Assembly (NCBI GenBank): GCA_903902745.1
Contig: CAIUWA010000048.1
Coordinates: forward strand, 62,001-126,000
DNA: 64,000 nt
Source: an uncultured Opitutia bacterium
GTDB lineage: Bacteria; Verrucomicrobiota; Verrucomicrobiia; Opitutales; Opitutaceae
Direction of reading: 5' to 3'
Shown here: positions 36,089 through 46,743 of the stretch, piece after piece
Layout of the letters: each line of letters starts with the position of its first letter
How positions within the stretch are numbered: the stretch's first letter is position 1
Made by a program: the position numbers and the translations under genes
The notes under the pieces: generated by a model
What the model was told of the DNA's origin: nothing
The model's database searches: none
What the model saw: the letters and a program-made list of their open reading frames with translations, nothing else

Positions 36089-36487
36089 TCACTTCTTCGC
36101 TTCGACCATGATCCCGCGCTGGGATTCAATGTCAGAAGGGAGATCGGTTTTTCCCACGGGAAAGCCATTGGCGCTGAGGAGATAGGCGGTCAGGTCGGTG
36201 CATTGCTCCCGAGTCAGGCCGCCCGGGTCATCCGACGGCATCGTCCGCCGGGTCAAATCCACCAGGCGATTGACGGTTTTGCCCCTCCATTTTTTCAGAA
36301 AGGCCTCCCCGACCAGTGGCGGGGAGTCGTCGACGCCCTCCAGATCCTGCCCGTGGCAGCGGGAGCAATCGGACTTGTAAAGCTTTTGGCCACGCCCGGC
36401 CTGCTCGCTGGAATAGACCCCGTCCCAGACGGAACTGGGTGCAGCAGCGGCAGCGCCGGCCAAAAGAAGGAGCAAAACTGGTTTCAT
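36089..36487 (-). CDS. Exported c-type cytochrome
   Basis: A 132-residue single-haem cytochrome c with a signal peptide (MKPVLLLLLAGAAAAA). CSRCH at residues 41-45 binds haem and Met83 in RRTMPSDDPGG is the likely sixth ligand. The pattern GQKLYKSDCSRCHGQDLEG and LTAYLLSANGFPVG resembles small cytochromes that accept electrons from periplasmic dehydrogenases such as PQQ or molybdenum enzymes. A molybdenum hydroxylase pair lies on the same strand 700 bp upstream, a plausible partner. Alone, its donor cannot be assigned. Confidence 0.9.
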   Translation of the reverse strand: MKPVLLLLLAGAAAAAPSSVWDGVYSSEQAGRGQKLYKSDCSRCHGQDLEGVDDSPPLVGEAFLKKWRGKTVNRLVDLTRRTMPSDDPGGLTREQCTDLTAYLLSANGFPVGKTDLPSDIESQRGIMVEAKK

Positions 36488-36635
36488 GGTTGAATGAGGT
36501 GGGCAGTCGGAGGTGTAGGGCCGCTTGAGGTGATGTGATGGCGGAAATCAAATCGACCTTGTTAGGGCGGAGCCGCAGCGGATCAATTCCAATTTATGTT
36601 TACCGCTTGGACCTTCGGCAGGGACGCCGGTTCGG

Positions 36636-37118
36636 TCAAACCGGCGGAGGAGCGGCGCTGCTCAGCAGTCCAAGAGTTTCGGGATCCAGCGGCTCCTCCT
36701 TGAGCAGCTCCAGCAGCTCATCGACGTGCGGGGCATAGGCGGGAGGCGTGTCAGTGGGAAAGGAGAGCCGGGCCCGCAAGGTGAAGCGCAGGGCATTAAG
36801 GAAGGAAATGCGGGCCAGCTCCCGCCTTTTGAGCGCCATATAATTGCGGCCCGCCTCCAAATTGAGCGCGGCGTAGAGCAATACCCTGGCCCGGGCATTG
36901 TCGGGCTCCTCGCCCTCTGTCAGCATGAGGAAGTGCTGCTCGGGGGTGAACTGGAACAATTGTGCGGCCTCGAGCGCAAAGAGACGCTCACAGGATTGGA
37001 CGATGGCTTCGAGTGCCTCCTGTTCCCGGCCGGCCTTGCGGTGGAAGACCGCGCGGGCGAGGAACTGGCTTACTTCCTCGATGAGGCGCAGGAGATAGTC
37101 GCGCCGGGAGCTGAGCAT
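36636..37118 (-). CDS. TPR-like helical protein, DUF6483-like
   Basis: A 160-residue, all-helical protein with no signal. The N-terminus RRDYLLRLIEEVSQFLARAVFHRKAG, followed by QEALEAIVQSCERLFAL, resembles the DUF6483 family (small TPR-like proteins mostly seen in Firmicutes); the match is by eye. The end is PPPV-rich. It lies between the cytochrome and the molybdenum hydroxylase on the same strand, 73 bp after the latter. Function unknown. Confidence 0.75.
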   Translation of the reverse strand: MLSSRRDYLLRLIEEVSQFLARAVFHRKAGREQEALEAIVQSCERLFALEAAQLFQFTPEQHFLMLTEGEEPDNARARVLLYAALNLEAGRNYMALKRRELARISFLNALRFTLRARLSFPTDTPPAYAPHVDELLELLKEEPLDPETLGLLSSAAPPPV

Positions 37119-37191
37119 GATTTAAAAAGAAACCGCCGCGCTCCGTTCAACGGCAGCGCGGCGGGGAGGAGGTTGGAACGTGGGCGCCGGT

Positions 37192-39423
37192 TCAGCTCCA
37201 GCGCAGGTCGGTGCGCGAGAGCGGGAACTGGCGGACGCGTTTGCCGGTGGCGGCGAAGATCGCGTTGCCGATGGCGGGCGCCACCGGTGGGATCGCGGGC
37301 TCGCCGAGGCCGGTCGTCGGATAGTTTGTCGAGAGGAAGTGCACCTCCACCCGGGGCGGGGCATCGTTGATCCGGATCATCGGATAATCGTTGAGGTTGT
37401 TCTGCACGATCCGGCCGCGCTCGATGTTGAGCTCCTGGAACATCATGGTGCCGAGTCCGTCGATGACGGAGCCCTGCACCTGGTTCTCGGCGCCGCTCCG
37501 ATTGACGATCTGGGCGCCGATGTCGCAGGCGGCCACGACGCGGTCGACCTTGAGCTGGCCGTCCTTGGAGACGGTGACCTCGGCGACCATCGCGATGTAA
37601 CCGGCGTGGCTGAAGTGGAATGAGATCCCCTGGCCCTGGCCTTTCGGGAATCGTTTCGGATTCCAACCGGCCTTTTCAGCGGCGAGCTTCACGACTCCGG
37701 TCATGCGATCCGCGTTATAATTGCCGCTCTTCTTCTGGCTGAGCAGATCGAGGCGGAATTCGAGCGGATCGCGGCCGGCGGCGTGGGCGAGCTCGTCGAT
37801 GAAGCCTTGCATGACAAACGAGAACACATTGTTGCCGGGCGCACGCCATGGTCCCATTGGGATGTTGCACTCCATCACGCTCTGCTCGGCGAGATAGTTT
37901 GTGAGGAAGCGCGCCGGGAACTGATCGGCATCGAGGCTGCCGCCGCTCTTCGTCTGCAGCGAGGGTGCGCCACCACCACGGCCCACACCCATCGAGCCGA
38001 AGGTGACGAAGTGGTTCTTCCAGGCGACGAGCTTGCCGTTGGCATCAAGCCCGCCCTTCAGGAAGTGGAAGCCACCGGCGCGGAATTGATCGTGGTGCAG
38101 ATCATCCTCGCGGCTCCAGGTGAGCTTGACGGGAGCAGGAACCCGCTTGGCGATCGCCGCGGCTTCAATGATGAAATCCGCCGACAGACGCCGGCCGAAA
38201 CCACCGCCGGCGCGCATCATGTGCACCGTGATGTTGGCGGCAGGGATGTCGAGCAGCTGCGTGATCATCGGGTTGCCTGCGGCGGGGTTTTGCGTGGGCG
38301 CCCAGATTTCCATCTTACCGTCGTGGTAGTGGGCGGTGCAATTCTGCGGCTCGATGCTCAGGTGCGAGATAAACGGATAGCTGTAGTCGGCCGTGATCAC
38401 CTTGGCGGCACCGGCGAAGGCCGCATCGACGTCACCGTCCTTGAGCACGGTCGAGCCGCCGGCCTGGCTCGAGAGCGCCTTGGCCTTGGAGGTAAACGCA
38501 TCCCAGCTGTCATTGGCGAATTTGCCCTCGTCCCAGACAACCTTGAGCTGTTTCCGGGCGCTGAACGCGGCCCAGGTGGAGTCGGCGATGATCGCGACGC
38601 CGGGCATGAGCCCCGCGGTGTTGGCGGTGCCTTCGATGATGAATGCATCCTTCACGCCGGGAAGCGTCTTGATCTGGTCGGTGTTGGCGCTGACGACCGT
38701 GCCGCCGAAGACGGGGCACTTCTCGTAAACGGCGTAGAGCATGCCGGGCAGCTTCGTATCGATGCCAAACAACGACTGGCCGGTGACAATCTTCGGGTTG
38801 TCGACACCGGTGATGCGGGTGCCGAGGAGCTTGAAATCCTTCGGATCCTTCAACTTCACATCCGCGGGCGCGGGCACGGGGAGGGTGGAGGCCTTGGCGA
38901 CGAGTTCGCCATAGCCCAGGGTGCGCTTGGAAGCGGCGTGGTGGATCGCGGTTCCGGAGGCGTTGCATTCAGCAGAGGGCACGCCCCAGGTCTGGGCGGC
39001 AGCCTGCACGAGCATCGTGCGAGCAGTCGCGCCGAGCTTGTGGAACTCATCGTAATTGGTCGGGGTGGAGCGGCTGCCACCGGCGCTCTGGCTGCCGTAG
39101 GCGGCATCAAGGTCGCCTTGGACGATGACGACATCCTTCCAGCTGACCTCGAGTTCCTCGGCGATGATCATCGGCAGCGAGGTCTTGATTCCCTGGCCGA
39201 TTTCCGGCTGCTTGGAAACGATGGTGACGACGCCGTTGGGCGCGATGCGGATGAAGGCGTTGGGCTTGAACTCGGCTCCGGCCACGGGCTTCACGACTTC
39301 GGCCCCGGTCGCGGAACCGGAGGACTTGAGATAGAAGCCGAGAACCAAGCCGCCGCCGGCGAAGGCGGAGAACTTCAGGAAATCACGGCGATCGACGGGG
39401 CGGGAAAGGGTGGGGGTGTTCAT
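37192..39423 (-). CDS. Molybdenum hydroxylase large subunit (xanthine dehydrogenase family)
   Basis: A 743-residue molybdopterin-binding subunit of the isoquinoline 1-oxidoreductase/aldehyde oxidase type. A twin-arginine signal ([20 protein letters not shown]) points to Tat export after folding. Family marks: [43 protein letters not shown] and the catalytic Glu in [17 protein letters not shown]. The frame is open beyond 39,423, but the ATG there overlaps the stop of the 2Fe-2S subunit by 4 bp and begins the Tat signal. No FAD subunit gene is adjacent, as in IorAB-type enzymes that pass electrons to a cytochrome. Substrate unknown (N-heterocycle or aldehyde). Confidence 0.92.
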   Translation of the reverse strand: MNTPTLSRPVDRRDFLKFSAFAGGGLVLGFYLKSSGSATGAEVVKPVAGAEFKPNAFIRIAPNGVVTIVSKQPEIGQGIKTSLPMIIAEELEVSWKDVVIVQGDLDAAYGSQSAGGSRSTPTNYDEFHKLGATARTMLVQAAAQTWGVPSAECNASGTAIHHAASKRTLGYGELVAKASTLPVPAPADVKLKDPKDFKLLGTRITGVDNPKIVTGQSLFGIDTKLPGMLYAVYEKCPVFGGTVVSANTDQIKTLPGVKDAFIIEGTANTAGLMPGVAIIADSTWAAFSARKQLKVVWDEGKFANDSWDAFTSKAKALSSQAGGSTVLKDGDVDAAFAGAAKVITADYSYPFISHLSIEPQNCTAHYHDGKMEIWAPTQNPAAGNPMITQLLDIPAANITVHMMRAGGGFGRRLSADFIIEAAAIAKRVPAPVKLTWSREDDLHHDQFRAGGFHFLKGGLDANGKLVAWKNHFVTFGSMGVGRGGGAPSLQTKSGGSLDADQFPARFLTNYLAEQSVMECNIPMGPWRAPGNNVFSFVMQGFIDELAHAAGRDPLEFRLDLLSQKKSGNYNADRMTGVVKLAAEKAGWNPKRFPKGQGQGISFHFSHAGYIAMVAEVTVSKDGQLKVDRVVAACDIGAQIVNRSGAENQVQGSVIDGLGTMMFQELNIERGRIVQNNLNDYPMIRINDAPPRVEVHFLSTNYPTTGLGEPAIPPVAPAIGNAIFAATGKRVRQFPLSRTDLRWS

Positions 39424-39944
39424 TTGACGGCCTCCTGCAGTGAAGCGACCGTGGGGACGGCTCCCATGGAATTCATGGCGTCGCCCTCGATGGGGATGCC
39501 CGCGGCCCGCTTGATGCCGGCGCGGATGCGAATATAAGTGGCGCAGCGGCAGAGATTGGTCATTGCGTCGTCGATTTCCTGGTCGGCCGGCTTGGGATTC
39601 TCCTTGAGGAGGGCCGCAGCTGCCATGATCTGGCCGGCCTGACAGTAGCCGCATTGGGCGACGTCGAGTTCGCACCAGGCCTTTTGCAGCGGATGCGAGC
39701 CATCGGTGGAGAGACCCTCAATGGTGGTGACCTGTTTTCGACCGACCGTGGAGACGGTGGTCATGCAACTGCGGGTGGCCACGCCGTTGAGGTGGACGGT
39801 GCAGGCGCCGCACTGGCCGACGCCGCAACCAAATTTGGTGCCGACGAGTTCGAGGCTGTCACGCAACACCCACAGCAGCGGGGTGTCGGGGGCTACGTCC
39901 ACATTGCGGGACTGTCCGTTGATCTGCAGCGTATATTTGCTCAT
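39420..39944 (-). CDS. 2Fe-2S subunit of the molybdenum hydroxylase
   Basis: A 174-residue iron-sulfur protein with two 2Fe-2S clusters: the plant-ferredoxin type (C40, C45, C48, C60 in [17 protein letters not shown]) and the helical type (C98, C101, C132, C134 in CGYCQAGQ and LCRCATY). It passes electrons from the molybdenum site. No signal peptide, so it would cross the membrane as a passenger of the Tat-targeted large subunit. First gene of the pair, coupled by ATGA. Confidence 0.95.
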   Translation of the reverse strand: MSKYTLQINGQSRNVDVAPDTPLLWVLRDSLELVGTKFGCGVGQCGACTVHLNGVATRSCMTTVSTVGRKQVTTIEGLSTDGSHPLQKAWCELDVAQCGYCQAGQIMAAAALLKENPKPADQEIDDAMTNLCRCATYIRIRAGIKRAAGIPIEGDAMNSMGAVPTVASLQEAVK

Positions 39945-40065
39945 GAGCGAAGGGAATGGGGGCTGACTGACCGCGGGGGAACAGTCAGAAAAGTAACAAA
40001 AATAAAACCGCGGTCAATGGGAGATCCGCGGTTCGGGTGAAATTTCGGTGACGGTGAAATTCTGC

Positions 40066-40596
40066 TTACTTAGCCGCCGCGCTTCGGCGGACGACCCAGT
40101 CGACAATCGGCGCGTCATCGCGTTCATGTCGCCAGACGAGGCTTAGAAATTCAGCGGGCTGGATGTCATGGGTCTTGAAGAAGTTGCGGTCGCCCCCGCA
40201 GCAGTACATGAGCGAAGCCGGCAGCTCGCCCCGGAGTTTGGCCCGCGCTTTCGGCAGGAGGCGTGGCAGCCAGGCGATGCCATTGATCGCGTCGGCCTTG
40301 GCCGGCATTTTTGCATCGTCGAGCACCGTGGTCGAAGCCTTGCCCGCCTGGATATTGAGAAAATAATCGCGGCGCACCGCCTCGATCGCGAGGGCGTTGT
40401 CGTAGCCCGGCTCGCCATGGTTGTTCTGGTCCTCGGCGTAGTCGTAAAGACTCTGGGCACCGATGCCGTTGCTGGAAAGCCAGGCCAGCTCGTCGGGGGT
40501 GAAGAAGGTCTTGGCGTCACGCTGGCCCCCGGCATAAAGCCCGGCGGCCTTGTCGTAGAGCGCGTGGAATTTCTGGGCGAAGTCGTAGTGTTTCAT
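40066..40596 (-). CDS. DUF5069 family protein
   Basis: A 176-residue cytoplasmic protein. The segment LPRLLPKARAKLRGELP followed by SLMYCCGGDRNFFKTHDI matches the DUF5069 signature; the N-terminal part (DFAQKFHALYDKAAGLYAGG) looks like an added small helical domain, making it longer than the single-domain form. The family is frequent in Verrucomicrobia and has no assigned function. Stands alone between the hydroxylase pair and RNase R. Confidence 0.85.
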   Translation of the reverse strand: MKHYDFAQKFHALYDKAAGLYAGGQRDAKTFFTPDELAWLSSNGIGAQSLYDYAEDQNNHGEPGYDNALAIEAVRRDYFLNIQAGKASTTVLDDAKMPAKADAINGIAWLPRLLPKARAKLRGELPASLMYCCGGDRNFFKTHDIQPAEFLSLVWRHERDDAPIVDWVVRRSAAAK

Positions 40597-40612
40597 AGCG
40601 GGGGTAATCTAG

Positions 40613-40697
40613 CACAGAGGACGCAGAGCGAGCCGGGAGGCAAGCCAGCGGATCAATTTTCGGAATTCAAATCTCCGGGCGCTCCGCATTTTCTGCG
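40613..40697. repeat. Degenerate GCAGA-type inverted repeat
   Basis: GACGCAGAGCGAGCCGGGAG on the left and CTCCGGGCGCTCCGCATTTTCTGCG on the right are imperfectly complementary (ACGCAGA/TCTGCG and CCGGGAG/CTCCGGG cores). It resembles the better kept element at 26,947. It lies between two minus-strand genes and may act as a weak hairpin at the 3' end of the RNase R transcript. Confidence 0.4.
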
Positions 40698-40705
40698 TTA
40701 ATAAA

Positions 40706-43087
40706 TCAGACCGGCTTGAAATCGATCGTGCGCTTGAAGCGGTCGACCTTGTGGACCATGACGTCGAGGCGGCCGTTCAGCTCAAAGCGACGCTTGGTTC
40801 GCCGGCCGATCAGGGCGGTGCCGGCGGAATTGGGCACGTATTGGTCGTCCGTCAGCGTGGAGGCGGGGACGAGGCCGAAGGTCATCGACTCGAGGAGCTC
40901 GATGAAGAAACCGTGGGGGCGGACATCGGTGATGACGGCGGCGAAGACGGTCTTCTTTTTCTTTTCGGCCTCCCGCTCGAAAAACTCGAGTAGCTTGATC
41001 TTGACGCTTTCGCGCTCGGCCTCGGCGCTGTTGATCTCGGTGAGGCTGAGGTGTTCGCCGAGACTTTCCATCCCGGCCAGGTTGTAGTTGGGAGCCTGAC
41101 CCGGTGTGACCGGGTGCCCGGCATGCTTGATGAGATAGAAATCGAAAACGCGGTGCACCACGAGGTCGGCGTAGCGCCGGATGGGCGACGTGAAGTGGGT
41201 GTAGTCCTTTTTGTGCAGGCCATAATGCCCGTCCGGCGTGGCGCGGTAGGCGGCTTTCTTCAGGCTGCGCAGCAGCTGGGTGCGCAACGTGTAGCCCTGC
41301 GGATGGGTCCGCAGCGTCTCGAGCAGCTTCACGATCTCCTCGCGGTGCGAGAGGTTGCCCACCTGGATATGGAACGTGCCGAGCAGCTGGCGGTATTCGG
41401 CGAGCTTTTCCTCATCGGGATCGTCGTGGACGCGGTAGAGCGACGGCAGCTTGTGCGTGCGGGTCAGCCGGGCGACGGCCTCGTTGGCCGCGAGCATGAA
41501 CTCCTCGATGAGTTGGTGGCTTTCGTCATGTTCGATTTTCTCCAGACGGTCGGCGTAGCCCTCAGCGTCGACGAAGATCTTCGTCTCGGGCATGTCGAGG
41601 TCGAGGCTGCCGTGCGCCATGCGCTCGGTGCGCAGGCGCTTGGCGATGGTCCAGAGTTTGCGCACCCAGCTTTGCAGGTCGACAAGCTCGAGATCACTGA
41701 GCGAGTTGAGCGCCCGCCCGGTCGCGCCAGTTTGGTGCTTGGGCGGCAGGGGCAGGGCGCGGATGCGCTCAAGGTCGTTTTCGAAGAGCAGGGCGTAAGC
41801 CTGCTTATAGGTGAGGCGCTTGCGGCTGCGGATGACAGTGTTGGCGAACGTCGTCTCCTTGAGCCGGCCGTTCTGGGCAAAGATGAGGAAGGCGGCCTTG
41901 CACAGGCGGTCCTGGGCCTCGACCAGCGAGCAGAGGCCGTTGGACAGCTTCTCCGGCAGCATTGGGATCACCGTGCCGACGAGGTAAGTGGAGTTGCCGC
42001 GCCGCTGCGCCTCGCGATCGAGGGCGGTGCCGGATTTCACGTAGGCCGACACGTCGGCAATGTGGATGCCCACGCGAGTCTCGCCATCGGCGAGCGTCTC
42101 GATCGAAAGCGCATCGTCGAAATCCTTCGCATCGTCCGGGTCAATGGTGAAGACCGGCACCGTGCGGTAATCGAGCCGGTTGGCCAGATCACGGGCCTGC
42201 ACGGTGTCGGGGAGATGAGCGACCTCGCGCTCGACCTCGTCGGGGAAGGTTGGATCCAGGTCAAATTTAGTGAACACTCCCAGCAGCTCGGCACGCGGCT
42301 CGAAGGTGCGGCCAAGGCGCGCGGTGAGTTCGCCGGTGAGCGGGTCGTTCCTGCGTTCCCACGGCGCGAGGCGCACGACGACCTTGTCGCCGGGGGTCGG
42401 CACGGGTTTCACGCCGGATTTGGCGGGATCGGGGACAAGGATTTCGTAGACGAAACGTGGATCATCCGGGGCGACGTAGAAATTGCGTCCCGTTCGGCGC
42501 AGCTCGCCCACAATGGTGTCGCGCCCGCGCTCGACCACCCGCAGCACGCGGCCGACGGTTTCGCCTGCACGCCGGCCCTTCCGGCCCTTGTGAACCTGCA
42601 CCGCGACGCGATCGCCGGGCAGCGCGACGCCACTGTCCTCGGGAAAAATCTGCACGGAGGTCTGCAGGGGATCGCGCGCGCCTTCGGGAACGACGAAGGC
42701 CGAGCCACCGGCCCGGAACTGGATGCGCCCGAGCACTTCGCCCGGCCCACCGCTGGCGGCTGGCTCAGCACGGGAGCGCTGGGGCTTCTTATGCGAGGTG
42801 CCGGGCCCGGGGGTGTGGGCTGGGGCCGGGGCATGACGGGAGCCCGGGACAAAAATCGGGCGGGCGGTGTGGGAAGGCTTGGGCAGATCGCGGGCATACA
42901 CCCGGAGCTTCACGCGGTTGCCGGGCACCCGCACGATCTGGCCGTCGCCGAGGAGACGGCCCAGTTCATGGGCGAGGGGGCCGCGCAGCTTTTTATTGAG
43001 GCCCAGCCGGCGGGAGAGCTCGGTTTCATTGGACGGGCGGTAGCCCGGCTCAGACAGCAGGGCCAGGAGACGTTCGCGAAGATTCAT
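40706..43087 (-). CDS. rnr: Ribonuclease R
   Basis: A 793-residue 3'-5' exoribonuclease of the RNase II/R family. Order: a helix-turn-helix-like N-terminus (RPSNETELSRRLGLNKKL), a Pro/Lys-rich linker (about 75-125), cold-shock domains, the RNB catalytic domain with FTIDPDDAKDFDDALS (four Asp binding Mg) near residue 320, and a C-terminal S1 domain (FAAVITDVRPHGFFIELLE). It degrades structured RNA. The very long open frame on the opposite strand is a composition shadow. Divergent from glgA with 76 bp between. Confidence 0.95.
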   Translation of the reverse strand: MNLRERLLALLSEPGYRPSNETELSRRLGLNKKLRGPLAHELGRLLGDGQIVRVPGNRVKLRVYARDLPKPSHTARPIFVPGSRHAPAPAHTPGPGTSHKKPQRSRAEPAASGGPGEVLGRIQFRAGGSAFVVPEGARDPLQTSVQIFPEDSGVALPGDRVAVQVHKGRKGRRAGETVGRVLRVVERGRDTIVGELRRTGRNFYVAPDDPRFVYEILVPDPAKSGVKPVPTPGDKVVVRLAPWERRNDPLTGELTARLGRTFEPRAELLGVFTKFDLDPTFPDEVEREVAHLPDTVQARDLANRLDYRTVPVFTIDPDDAKDFDDALSIETLADGETRVGIHIADVSAYVKSGTALDREAQRRGNSTYLVGTVIPMLPEKLSNGLCSLVEAQDRLCKAAFLIFAQNGRLKETTFANTVIRSRKRLTYKQAYALLFENDLERIRALPLPPKHQTGATGRALNSLSDLELVDLQSWVRKLWTIAKRLRTERMAHGSLDLDMPETKIFVDAEGYADRLEKIEHDESHQLIEEFMLAANEAVARLTRTHKLPSLYRVHDDPDEEKLAEYRQLLGTFHIQVGNLSHREEIVKLLETLRTHPQGYTLRTQLLRSLKKAAYRATPDGHYGLHKKDYTHFTSPIRRYADLVVHRVFDFYLIKHAGHPVTPGQAPNYNLAGMESLGEHLSLTEINSAEAERESVKIKLLEFFEREAEKKKKTVFAAVITDVRPHGFFIELLESMTFGLVPASTLTDDQYVPNSAGTALIGRRTKRRFELNGRLDVMVHKVDRFKRTIDFKPV

Positions 43088-43163
43088 ATTAGATTCCCCG
43101 ACCCGGCGCGCAGGCCGAGCTTTGGGATTGGATTGAACAAACCGGCCGTCATAACGTGGGGCG

Positions 43164-44606
43164 ATGAAAATCGTCCAAGCCGCCGCGGAATTGTTCCCCT
43201 ATGTGAAGACGGGCGGCCTGGCGGATGCGGCGGGTTCGCTAGCGCGCACGCTGGCTGATCACGGTCATGAGGTTTCGGTATTTTTACCAGGCTACCGGGC
43301 GGTGCTGGAACACCGCGACGCCGCCGGTGCCGCCCGCAAGCTGAACCTGAAGATTGAGATGGGCGACGTGTTTTTGACCGGCGAGGTGCGGGTGTTTTCG
43401 CCCGGGAAGAACCTCACGGTCTACCTGATTTGCCGGGAGGAATTTTTCGACCGCCGCGGGCTTTATGGCAACGGCGAGCGCGATTTTGAGGACAACCACG
43501 ACCGCTTCATCTTTTTCTCCAAGGCGGTGGTCGAAACCCTGCGCCTGCTGGAAATGCAGGCCGATATCGTGCACTGCCATGACTGGCAGACGGCGCTGCT
43601 GCCGGTGCTGTTGCGCTACGCCGAGCGCAGCCACGGCCTGACGCTGGCAATGAAGACCGTCTGCACGATCCACAACATTGCCTTTCAGGGCATCTTCCCG
43701 ATGCGCTCATTTTATCGGACGAATCTCCCGGACGACCTGCTGGGCATCGACGGGTTGGAATATTACGGCCAGATCAGCATGCTCAAGGGCGGCATCCTCT
43801 TCGCGGATCGTGTGACGACCGTGAGCCCGCGTTATGCGAAGGAAATCCAAACGGCGGAATTTGGCTGCGGGCTCGAGGGGGTCGTGGCGACCCGGGCCGA
43901 TGACCTGACCGGCCTGCTCAACGGGATTGATTCCGCGGTCTGGAATCCGGCCACGGATGTCCATCTGCCGGCCAAGTTCTCGTCGAGCAATCTCGCCGGC
44001 AAGCAGAACTGCCGCGCCCAACTCCTGAAATTGCATGGGTTGGACTCGAAATTCAAAGGCCCGGTCTTTGGGATGGTCTGCCGGTTCACCGAGCAAAAGG
44101 GCCTCGATTTCATCCTCGCGAACAAGAATTTTTTCCTGGGTGAAAATTGCCGCCTGATCGTGCTGGGCTCGGGCGAGAAACGCTATGAGGAAGCCCTCCA
44201 TGATTTGGCCGCGGCCGCGCCGGACCGGATCAGCATCAGTCTCCGGCTCGATGAACCGATGAGCCACCTGATCGAGGCTGGCAGCGACTTTTTCCTGATG
44301 CCGTCGCTTTTCGAGCCCTGCGGCCTGAATCAAATGTATTCGCAGGCCTATGGCACGGTGCCGCTCGTGAGCCGCGTGGGCGGTCTCGTGGATACGGTGA
44401 CGGATGCTGATGAGGAACCCGAGACGGGAAGCGGCCTGTGTTTTTCCCCGACCATTGCAGGTCTGGAGGACGGCTTGCAGCGGGCGTTGAAGCTTTACGC
44501 CGACAAGCCGAGGCTCGCCGCCGTGCAGCAGCGCGGCATGAAAAAGGATTTTAGCTGGGCAAAGGCCGCCCTGGCCTACGAGGAACTTTATCGGAATTCA
44601 CTTTGA
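43164..44606 (+). CDS. glgA: Glycogen synthase (ADP-glucose type)
   Basis: A 480-residue GT5 glycosyltransferase that adds glucose from ADP-glucose to glycogen. [13 protein letters not shown] at residues 15-27 is the donor-binding loop, and [15 protein letters not shown] near 387-401 the conserved C-terminal block with the catalytic Glu. Length matches bacterial GlgA. Its stop overlaps a possible TTG start of the photolyase gene. Other glycogen genes are not in the window. Confidence 0.95.
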   Translation: MKIVQAAAELFPYVKTGGLADAAGSLARTLADHGHEVSVFLPGYRAVLEHRDAAGAARKLNLKIEMGDVFLTGEVRVFSPGKNLTVYLICREEFFDRRGLYGNGERDFEDNHDRFIFFSKAVVETLRLLEMQADIVHCHDWQTALLPVLLRYAERSHGLTLAMKTVCTIHNIAFQGIFPMRSFYRTNLPDDLLGIDGLEYYGQISMLKGGILFADRVTTVSPRYAKEIQTAEFGCGLEGVVATRADDLTGLLNGIDSAVWNPATDVHLPAKFSSSNLAGKQNCRAQLLKLHGLDSKFKGPVFGMVCRFTEQKGLDFILANKNFFLGENCRLIVLGSGEKRYEEALHDLAAAAPDRISISLRLDEPMSHLIEAGSDFFLMPSLFEPCGLNQMYSQAYGTVPLVSRVGGLVDTVTDADEEPETGSGLCFSPTIAGLEDGLQRALKLYADKPRLAAVQQRGMKKDFSWAKAALAYEELYRNSL

Positions 44607-44632
44607 GCCGGGGGCCGCGACCTGACCGCAGG

Positions 44633-46108
44633 ATGGGTTCCCGCTCACCGGCGGCGGTTGCACCGACTGTGCTCTGGTTCCGGCGCGATCTCCGGCTGGC
44701 CGACAATCCGGCGCTGAAGGCGGCGCTGGCGCGTGCGGCTCCGATTCTGCCCCTCTATATTCTGGATGTGGCTGGCGACGGCCGCTGGCCGCCTGGTGGG
44801 GCGGCGCGCTGGTGGCTGCATCACTCGTTGGCCGCCTTGGATTCTTCATTGCGGGAGTTGGGCTCCCGCTTGATTTTTGCCCGGGGGGATTCGTCAGACA
44901 TCCTGCGCAAATTTGTCCGGAGCACGAACGCCGGGGCGGTTTATTTGAACCGGTGCTACGAGCCGGCGACGATGACGCGTGATCGCGTGGTCGAGGACGG
45001 ACTCGTCCGAGATGGAATTGAAGTGAAAAACTTCAATGCCGCCCTGCTGTTCGAGCCGCAGGAGATCGCCAACAAAGAGGGCGGGCCCTTTCAAGTGTTC
45101 ACACCGTTCTGGCGCCGCTGCCTCGCGCTGCCGGTGTCAGAGCCGGTCGGGTTCACGGCCAAGATCCTGCCGGCGCCTGTGCGCTGGCCTGCGTCGCTGC
45201 AACTCGGGCAATTGCAGCTACTGCCGGCTATAAAGTGGTATGTCGGACTGCACACCAATTGGACCCCGGGCGAAAAGGGGGCACAGGCCCAGCTGAAGAA
45301 ATTCATGGCCAGGGCCCTGGACAGCTACGCGGATGAGCGTAACCGGCCTGATGTGGACGGATCCTCACGGCTCTCGCCCCGGCTACATTTTGGCGAGCTG
45401 GGGCCGCGACAGGTCTGGGCGGCGGTCAAGACTCGTTCCAGCGCCACCGGTGTGTTTCCCCCGAGCAACGGCGCGAGGATATTTCTCAGCGAGATCGGCT
45501 GGCGTGAGTTTGCGCATCACTTGCTGGTCCACTTTCCCGACATGCCGGAGCGGCCCTTGCGCAAGGAGTTCGCGCGCTTTCCGTGGGCGAGGGATCCTGG
45601 CGGCAAGCAGCTAGAGGCTTGGCAGCGCGGGCGGACGGGCTATCCGATCGTTGACGCCGGCATGCGGCAACTCTGGCACACCGGATGGATGCATAATCGG
45701 GTGCGAATGGTGGTCGCGTCGTTTCTCGTGAAGCACCTTCGGCTGCCCTGGACACTGGGCGCGTCATGGTTTTGGGACACGCTGGTTGATGCCGACCTCG
45801 CAAACAACACCCTCGGTTGGCAGTGGAGCGCGGGCTGTGGTGCGGATGCCGCTCCATATTTCCGGGTGTTCGCCCCGGTGCTGCAGGGCAAGAAGTTCGA
45901 TCCGAAGGGCGACTATGTCCGGCGCTGGGTTCCTGAATTGAAACAACTGCCGGCTGCGCACATTCATTGTCCCTGGGAAATGTCGGCGGAGGAACTAGCC
46001 GCAGCTGGCGTGCGACTGGGTGTGAACTATCCCCGGCCAATCGTGGAGCATACGTCCGCCCGCCGGGCCGCATTGGACGCTTGGAAGATGATGCGGGCAA
46101 AGATTTGA
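44633..46108 (+). CDS. phr: Deoxyribodipyrimidine photolyase
   Basis: A 491-residue photolyase/cryptochrome. The N-terminal antenna domain begins [16 protein letters not shown]. The C-terminal FAD domain has [26 protein letters not shown] and [25 protein letters not shown], with Trp residues of the electron-transfer chain, and the Asn-Asn in [11 protein letters not shown] at the flavin site. Class I CPD photolyase is the best fit. ATG 44,633 is chosen; a TTG at 44,603 inside the glgA stop would add 10 residues and couple the two genes. Confidence 0.93.
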   Translation: MGSRSPAAVAPTVLWFRRDLRLADNPALKAALARAAPILPLYILDVAGDGRWPPGGAARWWLHHSLAALDSSLRELGSRLIFARGDSSDILRKFVRSTNAGAVYLNRCYEPATMTRDRVVEDGLVRDGIEVKNFNAALLFEPQEIANKEGGPFQVFTPFWRRCLALPVSEPVGFTAKILPAPVRWPASLQLGQLQLLPAIKWYVGLHTNWTPGEKGAQAQLKKFMARALDSYADERNRPDVDGSSRLSPRLHFGELGPRQVWAAVKTRSSATGVFPPSNGARIFLSEIGWREFAHHLLVHFPDMPERPLRKEFARFPWARDPGGKQLEAWQRGRTGYPIVDAGMRQLWHTGWMHNRVRMVVASFLVKHLRLPWTLGASWFWDTLVDADLANNTLGWQWSAGCGADAAPYFRVFAPVLQGKKFDPKGDYVRRWVPELKQLPAAHIHCPWEMSAEELAAAGVRLGVNYPRPIVEHTSARRAALDAWKMMRAKI

Positions 46109-46187
46109 GCCCGCCGCATCACCGCGGCCGGGATTCTGAAAATCATGCTTTCCATGCAACCGCATCGGAGTATGTTGGCGGACTTTT

Positions 46188-46607
46188 ATGTCAAAAACCC
46201 TAATTATTCTAAAGCCCGACTGCATGGCGCAAAAACATGTCGGTAATGTGATTGGCCGCTTTGAGAATGCGGGATTCAGCATTGTGGGATGCAAGATGAT
46301 CCAGCTTACGCCGCAGATTCTGCGTGAGCATTATGCGCATGTGGCCTCTAAGCCGTTTTATCCTGAGATCGAGCAATTCATGAGTTCGAGCCGCGTGCTA
46401 GTGCTGGCCTTGGAGGGGGAGAATATTGTGGCCAAGGTTCGGGATCTGCTGGGGCCGACCGACTCGAAAAAGGCCGCCAAGGGAACGATCCGCGGCGATT
46501 TTGGCACCGATATGATGAAGAACGTGGTGCACGCCTCCGACAGCGATGAGAACGCCCGGATTGAGTTGGCGCGTTTCTTCAAAGCGGATGAGCTCTTCAA
46601 GGCCTGA
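46188..46607 (+). CDS. ndk: Nucleoside diphosphate kinase
   Basis: A 139-residue NDK. It transfers phosphate from ATP to NDPs through His115 in NVVHASDS. KPDCMAQKHVGNVIGRFENAGF at the N-terminus and GTIRGDFG near residue 99 are diagnostic. Length is normal. The ATG follows an A/T-rich stretch with no good Shine-Dalgarno sequence. Downstream is a long, AT-richer gene-poor region. Confidence 0.96.
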   Translation: MSKTLIILKPDCMAQKHVGNVIGRFENAGFSIVGCKMIQLTPQILREHYAHVASKPFYPEIEQFMSSSRVLVLALEGENIVAKVRDLLGPTDSKKAAKGTIRGDFGTDMMKNVVHASDSDENARIELARFFKADELFKA

Positions 46608-46743
46608 GAACGGCTTTGCCATTATTTCCCAACAGCTTGCCTGTTAAGTACTAGCTAAGTCGGAAGATATTCCCTCAAACCATTTGGCTTCAGTTGGATG
46701 CCCGTTTCCTGTCTCATGGCAGAGAATCGGATTTGAGCAGTAA

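Noticed and set aside
37783-39537. A 584-codon plus-strand frame opposite the molybdenum hydroxylase
   Set aside because: Antisense to a gene with clear family motifs; Asp/Gly-rich shadow without domains.
41051-43258. A 735-codon plus-strand frame opposite RNase R
   Set aside because: The minus strand encodes a complete RNase R with catalytic motifs; the plus frame has only composition-driven repeats and no start context.
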